Assembly: GCA_012845835.1 (NCBI GenBank)
Contig: JABAKD010000030.1
Location: forward strand, 3,039,416-3,103,415
From: Undaria pinnatifida
Lineage: Eukaryota > Sar > Phaeophyceae > Laminariales > Alariaceae
Direction of reading: 5' to 3'
Length of the DNA stretch: 64,000 bases
Below the pieces are notes generated by a model, which was given only the letters and a program-made list of their open reading frames with translations, was not told where the DNA came from and made no database searches. Position numbers and translations under genes: made by a program. Below are positions 1 to 11,500 of the stretch, piece after piece (within the stretch, counting starts at the first letter, position 1; every line of letters begins with the position of its first letter).

Positions 1-1690
1 AACCACCGTGCATAGTGGAACCACCGCCTTTAAGGCTTTTGGTTGTGTAGAGCTCTTAAACACTGGCTCCCTTCAGACTTTTATCCGCCGAGACGTCTTG
101 GAGAAGATGCTTTCGGGTGGCGCGGCCACCATTATTTGCGAGCAGGACTCTGCTCCTCGTTCCTGGGGGAGATTCGGCAAATCTGCTCCAAAACGGATTT
201 GCTCCTGCTCTCTGATGCCCTTCGGACTTTCGGCACCGGAGGGCAGCGCGCCTGTCATCTCCCGGCCACATCGCATCAATCCGACTTTGGCCAAAGAGGT
301 GGACGCCACTCTCAATCCGTGCCTCGTTGCCTGTCTGATCCAACACTCGACTTCGCCATGCTCGAGCCCAATGGTGGTCGTCTCAAAAAAACCTGGCGGT
401 GTTCGGATTGCTGTTAACTACAAGAAACTCAACGACATTAGCAGACTAGCCAACTGCCCATCCCGCGGGTGGATCAGGTCCTGGACTCTTTGAGCAAGGG
501 ACGCGTTTTCTCTCTCTTCGACCTCGTGTCGTGTCGTTTCACAAGATAACCTCCCACAAGGACACGGTTCCATTCACGGCGTTTCGCACCCCAACTAGCC
601 TTTACGAGCGGCTGGTTATGCCTCAAGGCAGCAGCGCATCGCCTGGTTGGTTTGTGAAGGTGATCAACGAGGTTGCCAATGGGCTTGGAACAGGCTGCGA
701 CATACCTTTGAACGATGTCGTTGTGTTCGATTCCGACCCGTCGGCCCACATCAAAACCACCCGTGCCCTCTTCGAGCGACTGCGCAAGCACAACCGCAAG
801 CTCTCCCCTTCGAAAGCCAAACTTAGCGCGACGGACGCCGATTTCCTGGGTCACTCTATCTCGCCCGCTGCTGTGCACCCATACGCTGAGAAAATGTCGG
901 CTTTGACTCTCATGCCCATACCCCACGGTCTGAAACAGCTACGCTCTCTCCTGGGTGGACTTTCGTACGACCGAAAATTTCTGCCAGCTATGTTCAAACA
1001 GATTCAACCAATCACGGCCCTCCTCAAGAAGAGTGCCAATTTTTCGTTAATGCCGAGCATGGAAGCCATCGTGCGTGACATACTCACGGAGCTCACCGCT
1101 GCACCGGTTCTGGTCTTCCCCCCGATTGGGACGCTGTGGAGGACGGCTCCCGCTCTTTCCGGGTGTACTGCGACGCCAGCATCGATGGTTTTGGCTCTAC
1201 GCTAGAGCAGGATCAGCCCGACGGCTCCGTGAGGCCCATTGCCTATGTCAGCCGCGCTACCCTCGCCTCGGAAAGACATTGGACGCCGCTCGATTAAGAC
1301 GCAGACAGTATTGTATGAGCGATCAAGAGCTTTCGAGGCTACCATTAGGGCACAAAGTTTCGAATTTTCTCGGATCACAAGGCTCTGGAAAATATCGGAA
1401 AAGTTGGGGACGACAACGCGCGAGGCCAGAGGGGGCTCGAGTGTCTCACCGCGTTTGACTACACACCCGAGTACCGAAAGGGCAGCGCAAATGGTACTGC
1501 CAATTTCCTCTCACGGTTGCCACAGCCGGCGACTGAGCACGACCGCAGCGGTTCTAGCCGCCTCACCCCTGCCGACGATGAGCCCATATACCTCGTCAGG
1601 GCTTGCCGTCTACTCACCCCCCCCACGTCGGTCGCCGGCACTGGCTTGAGTGGGCTGGTGCCCAGTCCGATAGCGCCGTCTTAGGTGGGC
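1..1690 (+). mobile_element. Decayed Ty3/gypsy-type retrotransposon pol remnant
   Basis: The left part is cut by the window edge. Reading through several frames gives a retropepsin-like start near 50-90, where the expected DTGS active site reads NTGS. A reverse-transcriptase block follows at about 360-1130 (SSPMVVVSKKPGGVRIAVNY; later a DFLGHSIS block and LRSLLGGLSYDRKF, typical of the connection region). An RNase H start follows at about 1155-1300 (VYCDASIDGFGSTLEQ). The polymerase YxDD box reads LNDV near 710-720, so a catalytic Asp is changed. The frame shifts several times (about 480-540 and 1130-1200) and an in-frame stop interrupts RNase H near 1295. No integrase or LTR was recognised downstream. 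It is a dead copy, transcribed left to right if it ever was active. Family assignment comes from the RT and RNase H motifs and their order. Confidence 0.85.
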
Positions 1691-2960
1691 TCCTTAACCC
1701 CAAATCGTCGGAATTTCGTCCACTTTTTTTTTTTGCATGACTCTCGTCGTGTACCTAGGCCAATGTAGTTTTCATCCGGTAGCAGAGCTTTTATGTTTTC
1801 TCCAAATCAATTTTTGGGAGAGGTGTGTCTTAAGCTCGCAAAGTGAGGGGTAGTATTAGAAAAAAAAGTGGTGACACCTCTATCGTAGCACGCGTCTTTT
1901 TGATTTTGGTTCTTCGGGGGACATTCGTTTTGTCTGGGGTTTTTTCATTCAGTCTTCATTGGGGGGATTTTCCCGGTAATTCTGCGCTCGTTTTTGACGC
2001 CGTCCCCGCAGCGTGAAGTACGATGTCCATTCCGCGCGCGAGTTGGGTTTCGTACGTAGCCCGTTCTGATGCGCTTTTTTTCGCGACCGGTCGAGGTTTT
2101 GGCCGGCAAGGTTTTTTTACTATTCCGCCTTCGACCCCAGCATTTTCGCGCATGTGTTTTTTTTCTACGTTGTTCCCGTTTTCCCTTTTCTGTTCCCTTT
2201 GGTTCCATTCCCCTCGCCAATCTGCGGAAAGTGATTGTTCTCGCGCCTGTCGATCCCGCCATTCGCTGGGATGTTCTGTAACTCGTTTCCCGTCTTCCGT
2301 TCTCCCTTTGTGGTGTTCTGCTTTGACATTTTTCCTGAGGCTTCGTAGCCTGGAAGGGTAGAGGCGTGGGAGTGGGTTTTGAAGTGTCGCATCTTTGAGT
2401 CATGTTCTAGACCGTGGAACCGGTGTTTCCCCGAATCTTCTATATTTCTGCATATAAGGCTCATCAGGGTGGGCTAGTGTTATGGTATTTCTCTGGGAGT
2501 CTAACAGGGCGTAAAATCCAAGATACGGAGATGATATATAAAGGGTCTCACATGCCTTTGAGGGCATGTGCGTATAGGAGAAACGGGATGATGCATTTGC
2601 TTCATGGATTAGCACGCGTTTAGCGTTCAGAGCTATCCGTGGCCCTGTGGGACTAATACAACAGCTTATCTAATGCAAGCGAGTGTCCAAAGTTGAACCT
2701 GCATCATAGTAGAGAGACTTGTAAGAGGGTGGCCTGTGTCTGTTACAACCCTTAGTCTTACAATACTCCCCTATGACTCTCTGTCAACCCTTTCCCAATT
2801 TTCCTTCCCCGAATGTTTTCGTTGCAGCTACTACCGATATAGTCGACCTAAATCCTCATCAACGTCCCATCCCCAGGTAACTGGCCGCAATCCTCCGACT
2901 TCTTCCTCTCTTTCCCTCCCGGCCTGGCGGTTCCTCAGGAATATCTAGTCACTCGGCGCG
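1691..2960. other. Non-coding interval, no gene recognised
   Basis: Only short ORFs occur here, on both strands, with T-rich composition between about 1720 and 2340. There are no domain matches and no clear splice structure. It may hold the 3' remainder of the retrotransposon at 1-1690, but I could not identify integrase motifs or terminal repeats. Confidence 0.5.
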
Positions 2961-4500
2961 AAATTGCGACCTTGGTGGTCACAGACAGAGATGATCTGGG
3001 AGCAGCCTTTCCTTGCAGACGCCTTTCCGCAATGGGGACGATCCGTCCATCACTCCGATGATGCTGGCCGCTACCTGATCGATCAGGTTGCTTCCTCCCT
3101 TCCCGAGGCGCCCAAATCTCCCCACCGCGAGAGTGGCGAGTTTGTAGCTGCGCTCGTCGAAGGACACCTATCCAGGACGACCGTAGTGATTGCGCTTGCG
3201 CGCCTTAGAGTGGAAGCAGCAGATCCGTCTCGGTCAACGCTGCCTGTCCGCATGTGGACCCCCGCTTGTGGGTCCGCATACGTGACGGCGAGTATGTCGC
3301 TTTGTTACGATACTCCGATGCCGTAGCGTAGCATCTCGGAGTCTTCCCATCTCGATAACGATGTCCATGCGGAGGTCCCTGTTTCCGTGGAAGGGGGCTC
3401 CGCTTTCCACTTGTTGACAGCGGGACATACTCTTAAAGGTGCGGGAGAGCGCGTGCAACATGGGCTGGTGCGGGTTCACCTGCGCATCCTATCAACGACA
3501 TATTCGTGCATGCCACGTATTAGCCTCCGCCGCACCGTATCGGGGGCACTTCGTCGCCAGGAACTCGTCAATCTTCAGGAATCTCCTTCCCGCAGTCACG
3601 AACCCTGACGCTGGGATGATTGTGGACGAGTCGATTGGCCTCGCCCTTAAGAAGGCGGTAACCCATGGTCCCGATTGACTCCGTTGCCGGGCCTTGTCCA
3701 AACCTTTTGTCTCCTTGTCTCGTTGTGAGTTACCCGTGCCTCGCTGGAGCGTCGTCTCGGGGAGCTAGTCCACCAAAGCGACGTGCTTCTCATAACGGAC
3801 TCGGTTTACCAGCTTCCCAGTCTATGCTGCGCTTTGCTGGATGGAGCTGATAATTTCGGTGTCGTGTGCCGGCAACATTTACTTCCGTAACAAATTGCCC
3901 TGAGACATGTTGCTCTCCAACTGCTCTAAAGGCTCTGTCTCGCCAACGTTCTGGCACGATGCTCGCCATGGATTCCTCTGAATCCCCATGCACGTCGCGC
4001 AGAGGTCCCTGACGCCGTTCTAAATGCGACGAACGAGGTCTTCATCGGCCAGCTTCTTCCGGACTGTGTCCGCTGTAATGCCGGACAGATCAGCAAGCAC
4101 CTCCGGCACCGTTGCCACCAAGCTCCCGACGGATGCACGGATGTTGATATCCTCCGGGCTTCAGCCGACGACGACAACCCAAACCCTCCGGCCCCTGTTG
4201 CAAAAGGCTCGCCTGCGCGCCTGTTGGTAGGGCTGCAAAATTAACTGATTTATCGCGCACGCATCCTCGAAAAACGGCGATTCTTCTGCTGCTGCCCCGG
4301 GAGAGCCAGATTTTTCCCGAACATTCTGTGGCGTCTGGGGACCGACACACTGGCAGCCATGCATGGGTTAGCCATAATATGCCTAGGCATGCACAAGTTC
4401 TTACGAACCGCAACATGTAACGGCCGTTCGGGAGCTGCACCAACTATTGTAAATATCTATGCAGGCACAATGAGCTACTCTGTTTTCTCTGATCTTCTGG
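2960..4500 (+). other. Unassigned, possibly decayed coding sequence
   Basis: Several plus-strand stretches have protein-like composition but are broken by stops and frame changes. Examples are 2964-3326, 3439-3678 (containing GWCGFTCASYQRHIRACH) and about 4008-4243 (containing NATNEVFIGQLLPDC and DGCTDVDILRASADDD, ending in a stop). No family was recognised. The pattern suits an old transposon ORF or a host gene remnant, and neither can be chosen from the sequence alone. Confidence 0.3.
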
Positions 4501-4689
4501 CGATGATCTGAATTCGAGTCTTGTTACCGAGTCGGGTGATACAGCGATGCTGGCCTCGGACTCACGCCTGCTGAATTCAGGAGTGTAGGGTGTAGTGCTG
4601 TGGGTGGCGCTCTTCATGGCGAAGACAAACGTTCCCTCACGTGGAAATGTCTTTTTCGATGCCCTCTCTCTCGTAAGGGCGCAGGCCTA

Positions 4690-5910
4690 TGTTAAGGTAT
4701 TAAAGGGGCATTAGTCCGTTTGACCACGTGCAAAAGGTTAACCAATAGCTTACTCAAACTAAGCCTTATAACACTCCCCCCCTGAAACGGCGGGATAGCA
4801 GGTCGGCCGAAATATGCGGGCGGACCTGTCAATATCCAAGTGTTAAGATACGGCCTCGAAATGCCTGTAATTATCCGAATTTGAGATCATTTGGATGGGT
4901 TTCGCATGATAAGGTTGGCGTTTTATATTCGGGAATGTTAGGAAATAGATCGGAGGCACGTGCCTCCGATCTCAGAAGCTATCCGGGGCTCTGGTGGAAT
5001 CGAACAAAGCAACGTCTCTACGAAGGAGAAGAAAGTGAGTACTCTCCCAGGACCTGCTCAATTGGCAGACCTGCAGGGGGCACTCTGTGTCCCCCTCATA
5101 ACTTTACATGTGGCGTCGACGGCAGGACCATGTTTTTTTTGGGTCGTGGGTTCAAACCCTACATCCACCATAATAAACTTTTTCAGACTTTCTCCATCTC
5201 GAACTTAAAAAATACTCTCCCCGGTATACCCAGGACATGAAACGGCTTGGATAATTGACAGGTCCGCCCGTATATATCCGGCCGACCTGCTATCCCGCCG
5301 TTTCAGGTTTCAGGGGGAAGAGTGTTATAAGGCGTAGTTTGGGTATGCTATTGGTTAACCTTTTACAAGTGGTCAAACGGACTAATACCCCACTAATTCC
5401 TTAACACAAGCCGTTTCATTTCCTGGGGATACCGGGGAGAGTATTTTTCAAGTTCGACATGGGGAAAGTCTGAACAAGTTTATTATGGTGGATGTGAGAC
5501 TTGAACCCACGACCCCAAAAAAACATGGTCTGTCGACGACGCCATTTGTTAAGGTATTAGTGGGGGCATTAGTCCGTTTGACCACTCTTGCGAAAGGTTA
5601 ACCAATAGCTTACCCAAACTAAGCCTTATAACACTCTCCCCCCCTGAAACGGCGGGATAGCAGGTCGGCCGGCTATACGGGCGGACGTGTCAATATCCAC
5701 GCGGTTCCATTTCCTGGGGATACCGGGAAGAGTATTTTTCAGGTTCGAGATGGGGAAAGTCTGAAAAAGTCTATTACCGTGGATGGTGAGATTCGAACCC
5801 ACGACCCCCCCCAAAAAAATGGTCCTGCCGACGACGCCATTTGTTAAGGTACTAGTGGGGTATTAGTCCGTTTGACCCCTTGCAAAAGATTAAGCTACTA
5901 AGTGTAATAG
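4690..5910. repeat. tRNA-related repeat cluster (family S3), mixed orientation
   Basis: At least four partial copies of a roughly 280-290 bp unit lie here, some inverted against others. Minus-oriented pieces are at about 4691-4845, 5405-5545 and 5550-5880; a plus-oriented piece is at about 5085-5410. Each fuller copy carries an A-box-like TGGCGTCGTCGGC and, about 35 bp on, a B-box-like GGTTCAAAYCC inside a T-arm-like hairpin ending ATCCACCA. Shared landmarks are the GAAACGGCGGGATAGCAGGT block and AAGCCTTATAACACTC. The same family recurs at 35905-36570. The likely origin is a tRNA-derived SINE that became locally amplified. Confidence 0.75.
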
Positions 5911-6430
5911 AGTGTCAGTATATCTGGCAATAGATTCGGTAAGATAGTCCGCAGAGTCATGGTCTATTGGCCACAAGAAGATTCTCATGAACGGAATATT
6001 CTAAATGGAGCGGATGACCCGTAGAATCTAGCTAGCTTATACCACAAGAGCGTTCTCGGTCACGGAACGTTCTTCCTCTGGACAAGATAGATAGAAGTAA
6101 GCGCATTAAGCGCTCATGGGAACATAGGACATCCAGGAGAACGTTCCTTGTACGTTCCATGGGTAAAGGTCCGGAAGAGAGCACAGCAGCAATGCTGGGG
6201 TGAAGCGAACTCTGTGAGCTTCACGCCACCCCCGTGCTCTCACTCCTCCTCCTCTTTCTCCTCCTCTTCCTGTCTCCTCGAGCTTGTCATAGCTCAACGC
6301 CAATATTGAGAAATCAATAAAGAAGAATCGGTGCTGTCTCCAAGCGAAGCTGATACCCCTGCGTCCTTTCCCTCCCACCTTCCGGCACCACAACACCTTC
6401 ACATAAGCCTTATATAACAACACCTGCCTC
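5911..6430. other. Non-coding interval, no gene recognised
   Basis: AT-rich sequence with short internal echoes (CACAAGAAGATTCTC and CACAAGAGCGTTCTC; AGCGCATTAAGCGCT). It could be part of a retroelement LTR, but no paired copy is present in the window to prove this. Confidence 0.4.
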
Positions 6431-6469
6431 CTATCGCTTGTTCATTCGCTCGTTTATTATGTCATATGT

Positions 6470-6930
6470 TCGTTCGGTTTTCCAGAGGAAGGAAGCGTTT
6501 CGATTGTCCAAAAGAAGGAAGCGCTTCATTTTTCAAAAGAAAAAGAAGGGTTCGCTTTCCAAACGAAAGGCGACGTTCGGTTTTCCAGAGGAAGCTATTC
6601 GGTTGTCAAAAGTAGAAAGCATTTCTACTTCAATAAAAAAAAAAGGTCGCGGTTCATGTTTCCAAATAAAAAATATGGGAAATGAGCGTTTCATCGTTCC
6701 GAAGAAAAGGGAGAAAGCGTTTGGGTTTTCCAAACGAACAAGCGTTGCATATTTTTTGGGGGGAATCGAGCTTTTTTTCATTGTCCTGGAGAAAAGGAAG
6801 AAACTGTTCTTTTAATTAATTACTTGTAGAGGGAGGACGTGAATAAATAAACAAGCTTTTCGTTTCTCCAAAGAAAGAAGGAACTAAGCGTGTGTTGGCA
6901 GTACCCAAAGGACGGAAATAAGCGTTTCGA
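6470..6930. repeat. Degenerate tandem repeat, 22-36 bp unit with internal dyad
   Basis: About ten imperfect units each carry a core resembling GCGTTTGGTTTTCCAAACGAA followed by an A-rich spacer. Examples start near 6471, 6498, 6524, 6550, 6577, 6718, 6856 and 6920. The TTTGG and CCAAA halves form a short dyad in the better-kept units. The plus-strand reading frame through it (6438-6815) is probably a by-product of the repeat. Confidence 0.65.
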
Positions 6931-8567
6931 TTTCCCATCGGCGTTGGAAGTGTGTATACAGTGGCTTTCGCCCGACCTACGCCTGCGCGTTGTCAAAACC
7001 TTTGCCGTGGTGAAAAACATCACAGAAAAAAGAGAAGACAGAAAAAAAAGCACCCCTCCCGTTTCATGAAAACGCCCCGGCGGTGCATAAAGACAACGAA
7101 ACCACCCGCGTGAGAAGCAGTTTGCAAACCCGTTCGCTCAACCATGTGGGGGGCGGGGGGAAAAGAGGTGGAGGGGGGGGGGGGGGGGGCGGAGCAAATG
7201 GCACAGCCCACGACGCACGCTTTACTCGCGCTCGGGGGTGGCTGCCGGGCGAAGGACATCAAAAGGCGGCAACGCTCTTGCTCGGTTACCAATTTATCGC
7301 GGCGCGCGTGCCAGACAGCAGCGCGGCAGCAACTGCAGAGCACCAGCAGCACCAGCAGCACCAGCAGCACCAGCAGCACCACCATTAGCAGCAGCATCAG
7401 CAGCAGCACCACCACCAGCATCAGCATTAACAACAGCGTCAACGAGAAAATGCTCCAATTTAACCCACGTGAAACAACCCCTCTACTACTGTCAAAACAA
7501 CCGGGCAAAGTATCCCCTTCCTCCCCGAGCGGCGTGACCTATCGAACCTGGCGCAGCAGTCAGTCCCCCCTCCCCCCCCCCCCCCCAGCACACTCTGGTC
7601 CCCGGACTACAAGCTCTTCAGCTTCTGCTCGACCCTTACAAAAACTCCCCGCAAAACCACGGAACCGACCGAACAAAATCGTTATACCCCACCCTTTGAA
7701 TTTGGTCAAGCCAGGGCAAGCCACGGCAGGCCAGGGCAAGCCAGGGCAAGACACAAAAGAGCCCAGACAAGCCATGGCAAGCCATGGCGAGCACTGGGCT
7801 CGGCGCAAACCGCCGTACCCTCCGTCCGGTGGGTCCCTAAAAAAAAAAACGTCCTCACGGGGTGACAAAACCTATACGGACCACTCGCGCTACGTTTTAC
7901 ATCAATCAATCTACCCATCCATGAATACGGAGGTAAAAGAGCGGCAGTTGCAATGCGCGTGGGGGGAGGCGGCCGCCGGCCAAAAAAACTCCGACGAACA
8001 CGAGAAACACAAAACAAAAAAAATAAACAAAGAGGAAGACGAAGAAGAAGAGGAAGAACAGGATGGCCTGCCCCCCTTGCGAACACACCGCGCCACAACA
8101 TAGGTAATATACCGGCAGCTAAGTTTAACAGCTAATAGCTATAGTCTATAGCTATGATAAGCTTTTTCGACAGAGGTCGGTTGAAGCAAGCGCTCGGACA
8201 GCAAGCAAGCACGCCTAGGCAAGTGCGATAACCACGTACCAGGTAGCAGGCACGACAACACCCCCCCCCCCCCGACAACCTCCCAAGCTGATTTGCTCGA
8301 CACCGCGGAGATCGCGAACGCCTGCAAGTAGCGAGGTTTCTACGGCACAATCCCCACGAAGAGATATTTCTGACGCCGCCATGTTCGTGTCGGCCCCCCC
8401 CTTCCCCCCCCTCCCCCCTCCCCCCCCGTGCAGGAGAACAACGCTTCGGAGAAAACATCACAGGGAGTGAGCCATTTCGGGTGATACACGGTACGCAAGA
8501 GCGCGCATACACAAACGCTGACACGCGTGGTTTTTCTTTGCTTCTCGTTGTGCTGATAACCCAGCCT
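6931..8567. other. Low-complexity region downstream of the HECT gene
   Basis: No gene is supported. The region holds G and C homopolymer runs (7165-7192, 7566-7588, 8261-8274, 8395-8427), an AGC-type trinucleotide tract at 7336-7425, a GGCAAGCCA-rich tract at 7709-7790 and a GAA-rich tract at 8033-8060. The long plus-strand ORF at 7144-8103 runs through all of these and is made of simple-sequence peptides, so I do not call it a gene. The interval may include the HECT gene 3' untranslated region, which is transcribed leftwards. Confidence 0.6.
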
Positions 8568-11500
8568 CTACTCGATGCCGAAGCCCGTGCACTCCATGTT
8601 GATGGCCATGGTAAGGTATTCCTCCAGCTCCTTCTTGTTTGAGTACATGGGCAAGTCTATGCGGTTGAAGCACGTGTGTGACCTGTCCACGCCAAGTTAT
8701 AACGTCAACGAACGGGTGGGCGGGTACGGGTGGGGGCCAGCAGGGTTGTGGGTGGGGATGAGGGTTGGGGAAGGTTGGGCGCGGGGATTGGGCGAGGACA
8801 TGGAGGTTGGGGTGGGGGTGGGGGTGGAGGTGGTGGTGGGGGTGGAGGTGGTGGTGGGGGTAAGAATGGGGTAAGGGGGAAGGGGGGTGGGGTTGGGGTT
8901 GGAGGCCGAGATGGAATGGGGGTTGCGGGTGGGGGTGTTGCAATCAAAGGAACAGGGGGCTACCCGTAGACATAATTTTAGGCGAATCAGGCATCTTTGC
9001 TCTATGGTAGGCAATGGGCAAGCAACATCGGCGACTACGCACATGTTTTGCACACAACCAACGAGCTGCTGTACACCAAACTACAGTAACCAAAGCTGTG
9101 CGCGTGCCGCACAACTCTTCGCGTTGTGGCTAGCGTACAAACTGTACCAACCCTCCAACCCTTACCCCCAGCAGCCCGGGCTGCTCTTGCTTGATGTAGC
9201 CGATGCTGTAATCAACTGTTTTTTTGTTTGTTTTCGGTAGCTATTATTTTTTCGGGTACAAACAATACCCTTTTTTTTTTTTCCTCACACTTTTACTTCC
9301 CAGTTTATGGACAAGCCGTGGTCACAGGTGTCGTCCCTTCTCCCGGCCGGTTCTTGCCTTCAATTTTTATCGCGCATAGTGTTCAGCAATCCCACTGCTC
9401 GCCGATTTTTCATCGAGTGTTGCTAACTCACGCTCTCGCGCTTTCCGCAAGTCAATTTGTGCACAAAAAAAAGTCCCAACGAATTTATACGAGTATGCAC
9501 TCGGCGGGGCTCGGACTCACGAAACTGACCCATACCAGGCTCAAGGAAATAATGACCTGATACGCCACCGGGGCGACCATATTCCAACCCAGCAGCTCCG
9601 GGGTGCGTGATGCTGTAATCAACCATTTTCGTGTTTATTTGCACGCGCAGTCCGTAACGGAGTGCGGTGTGATTCCGATCGTGTGTTTTAGCACGATCGA
9701 AAACAACAATCTGCTCAAGACTTCAACGCAAGCGTCTAAACGTGTCTCCAGCCATCGGAGGGACAAGCTCGAATTTCAGCAAAGTTAACTCACAAGATTG
9801 AGATTTTCAGCCACGTCCGACATGAAAAAATCGAAGCTCGCACACGAGACAAACGCCCCGTAACATTTACCAGATACAGCAGTAACAGTCGCAGTAAATG
9901 CTCTGGAGGATTATATTCTGTTGTGCTACAATAACTCACTTGGGGAAGAGTCCGGAATCAAAGTCCGGAAAGCCGTTGATGGTGAACCTTCGGATGTTCC
10001 CGTCGTTCCCCTGACAAAAAAAAATAAACAAAAAACAAAAGACCGCGAGCACGACGGCAGCGACAGTAACAAGAGGCGGCGGGAACGACGGTATGACGAG
10101 CATGAGTTCAAATATTATAAAAAATGAAAATACACTCCAGCTGTGAGATCGAAGATTTCGTCGAAACTCATCTTTGCAAGCTGTGTGTGATACTCCGATC
10201 GCGCGTATTACGAGTTGTGTGTCCTCATTAAGGATATAGGTCGGCGACTCCCCTTACAACTACAGTGTAGCTATCAGGGTCAACAGGGTGATTTTAGTCA
10301 GTCTGTGCGCGGAAACTATAAAGCCCGTTTCTGAGGGGGACAAAATCTGACAGCTGTGAAGGGAAATGTAACCTTTGATCAAGTGTATCTTGTAAGTCGA
10401 ATAACCGGTGAGGGGGGTGGGGCGGAGTTTTGAAGGACGTGGGGGCCTGGTTTTGATCAAAAGCGAGCGGGTTTGGAGGGGGGGGGGAAAGGGGGCAATT
10501 TGTGCATGTAAGCTATAAATCCTTTCGAGGGGATAAATCTGACGGTTTTGGCATCAGTATATTATTGGGGGGGGGGGGGGGGGGTTGGGGCGGGGGGGGG
10601 GGGGGGGGCGGGGGGGGCAGCTCAATATGTGCCTGGAAACTATACATTATTTTGAGGGGATAAATGTGACGGTTTTGGAAATAATACATCAGTTTATCAT
10701 GTATATCCTGGGGTAAGTCGTACAATCAGTGAGTAAAGAGAGGGTGGAGTGTTCGAGGGGGTGGGGTTGGGATGGGTTGGGGGGGAGGTGGGGGGTGTGG
10801 GGGCGGGGGGGGGGGCGGGGGGGGGAGGAAGGGCTTTAGGTGAGGGGTTTGCTATACGTGTGGTGCTAGGTCTAGGCGATGGTGCGGGTGATGGGGAAAA
10901 AGGGGGCGTTCGAGGCGGGGGGGGGGGGGGGAAACACAGCGGCATGGATGGCTCTCGAAAGATAATGAGGTGATATCCTGTGCGTGAAGTGTTTATTAAT
11001 GTGGCGGATTTCGATATTTGGTGGGGCGTTTGAGTAAGGGAGAGCAAGAGGGGGGGGGGGGGGGGGGGGGGGGGATTTTTAGGAGGTTTAGGTCACAAAT
11101 AATATATTGTCCCGATCTTCGGCACGAAAAAATACTACACGTATGTTTAGTACGAAAAAATGATAAACGCATACTTAGAAGTATATTATAAAAAATGAAA
11201 ATACACTCCAGCTGTGAGATCGAAGATTTCGTCGAAACTCATCTTTGCAAGCTGTGTGTGATACTCCGATCGCGCGCATTACGAGTTGTGTGTCCTCATT
11301 AAGGATATAGGTCGGCGACTCCCCTTACAACTACAGTGTAGCTATCAGGGTCAACAGGGTGATTTTAGTCAGTCTGTGCGCGGAAACTTTAAAACCCGTT
11401 TCTGAGGGGGACAAAATCTGACAGCTGTGAAGGGAAATGTATCCTTTTATCAAGTGAATCTTGTAAGTCGAATAACCGGTGAGGGGGGGAGGCGGAGTTT

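Noticed and set aside
5490-5520. LTR retrotransposon primer-binding site (TGGTGGATGTGAGACTTGAA)
   Set aside because: The match to a tRNA 3' end extends through the whole T arm, and an A-box-like motif lies at tRNA spacing, so a tRNA-derived repeat fits better. No paired LTRs were found.
7144-8103. 319-codon plus-strand ORF
   Set aside because: It runs through CAG, poly-C, GGCAAG and GAA tracts and encodes simple-sequence peptides only. There is no domain, and composition explains the lack of stops.
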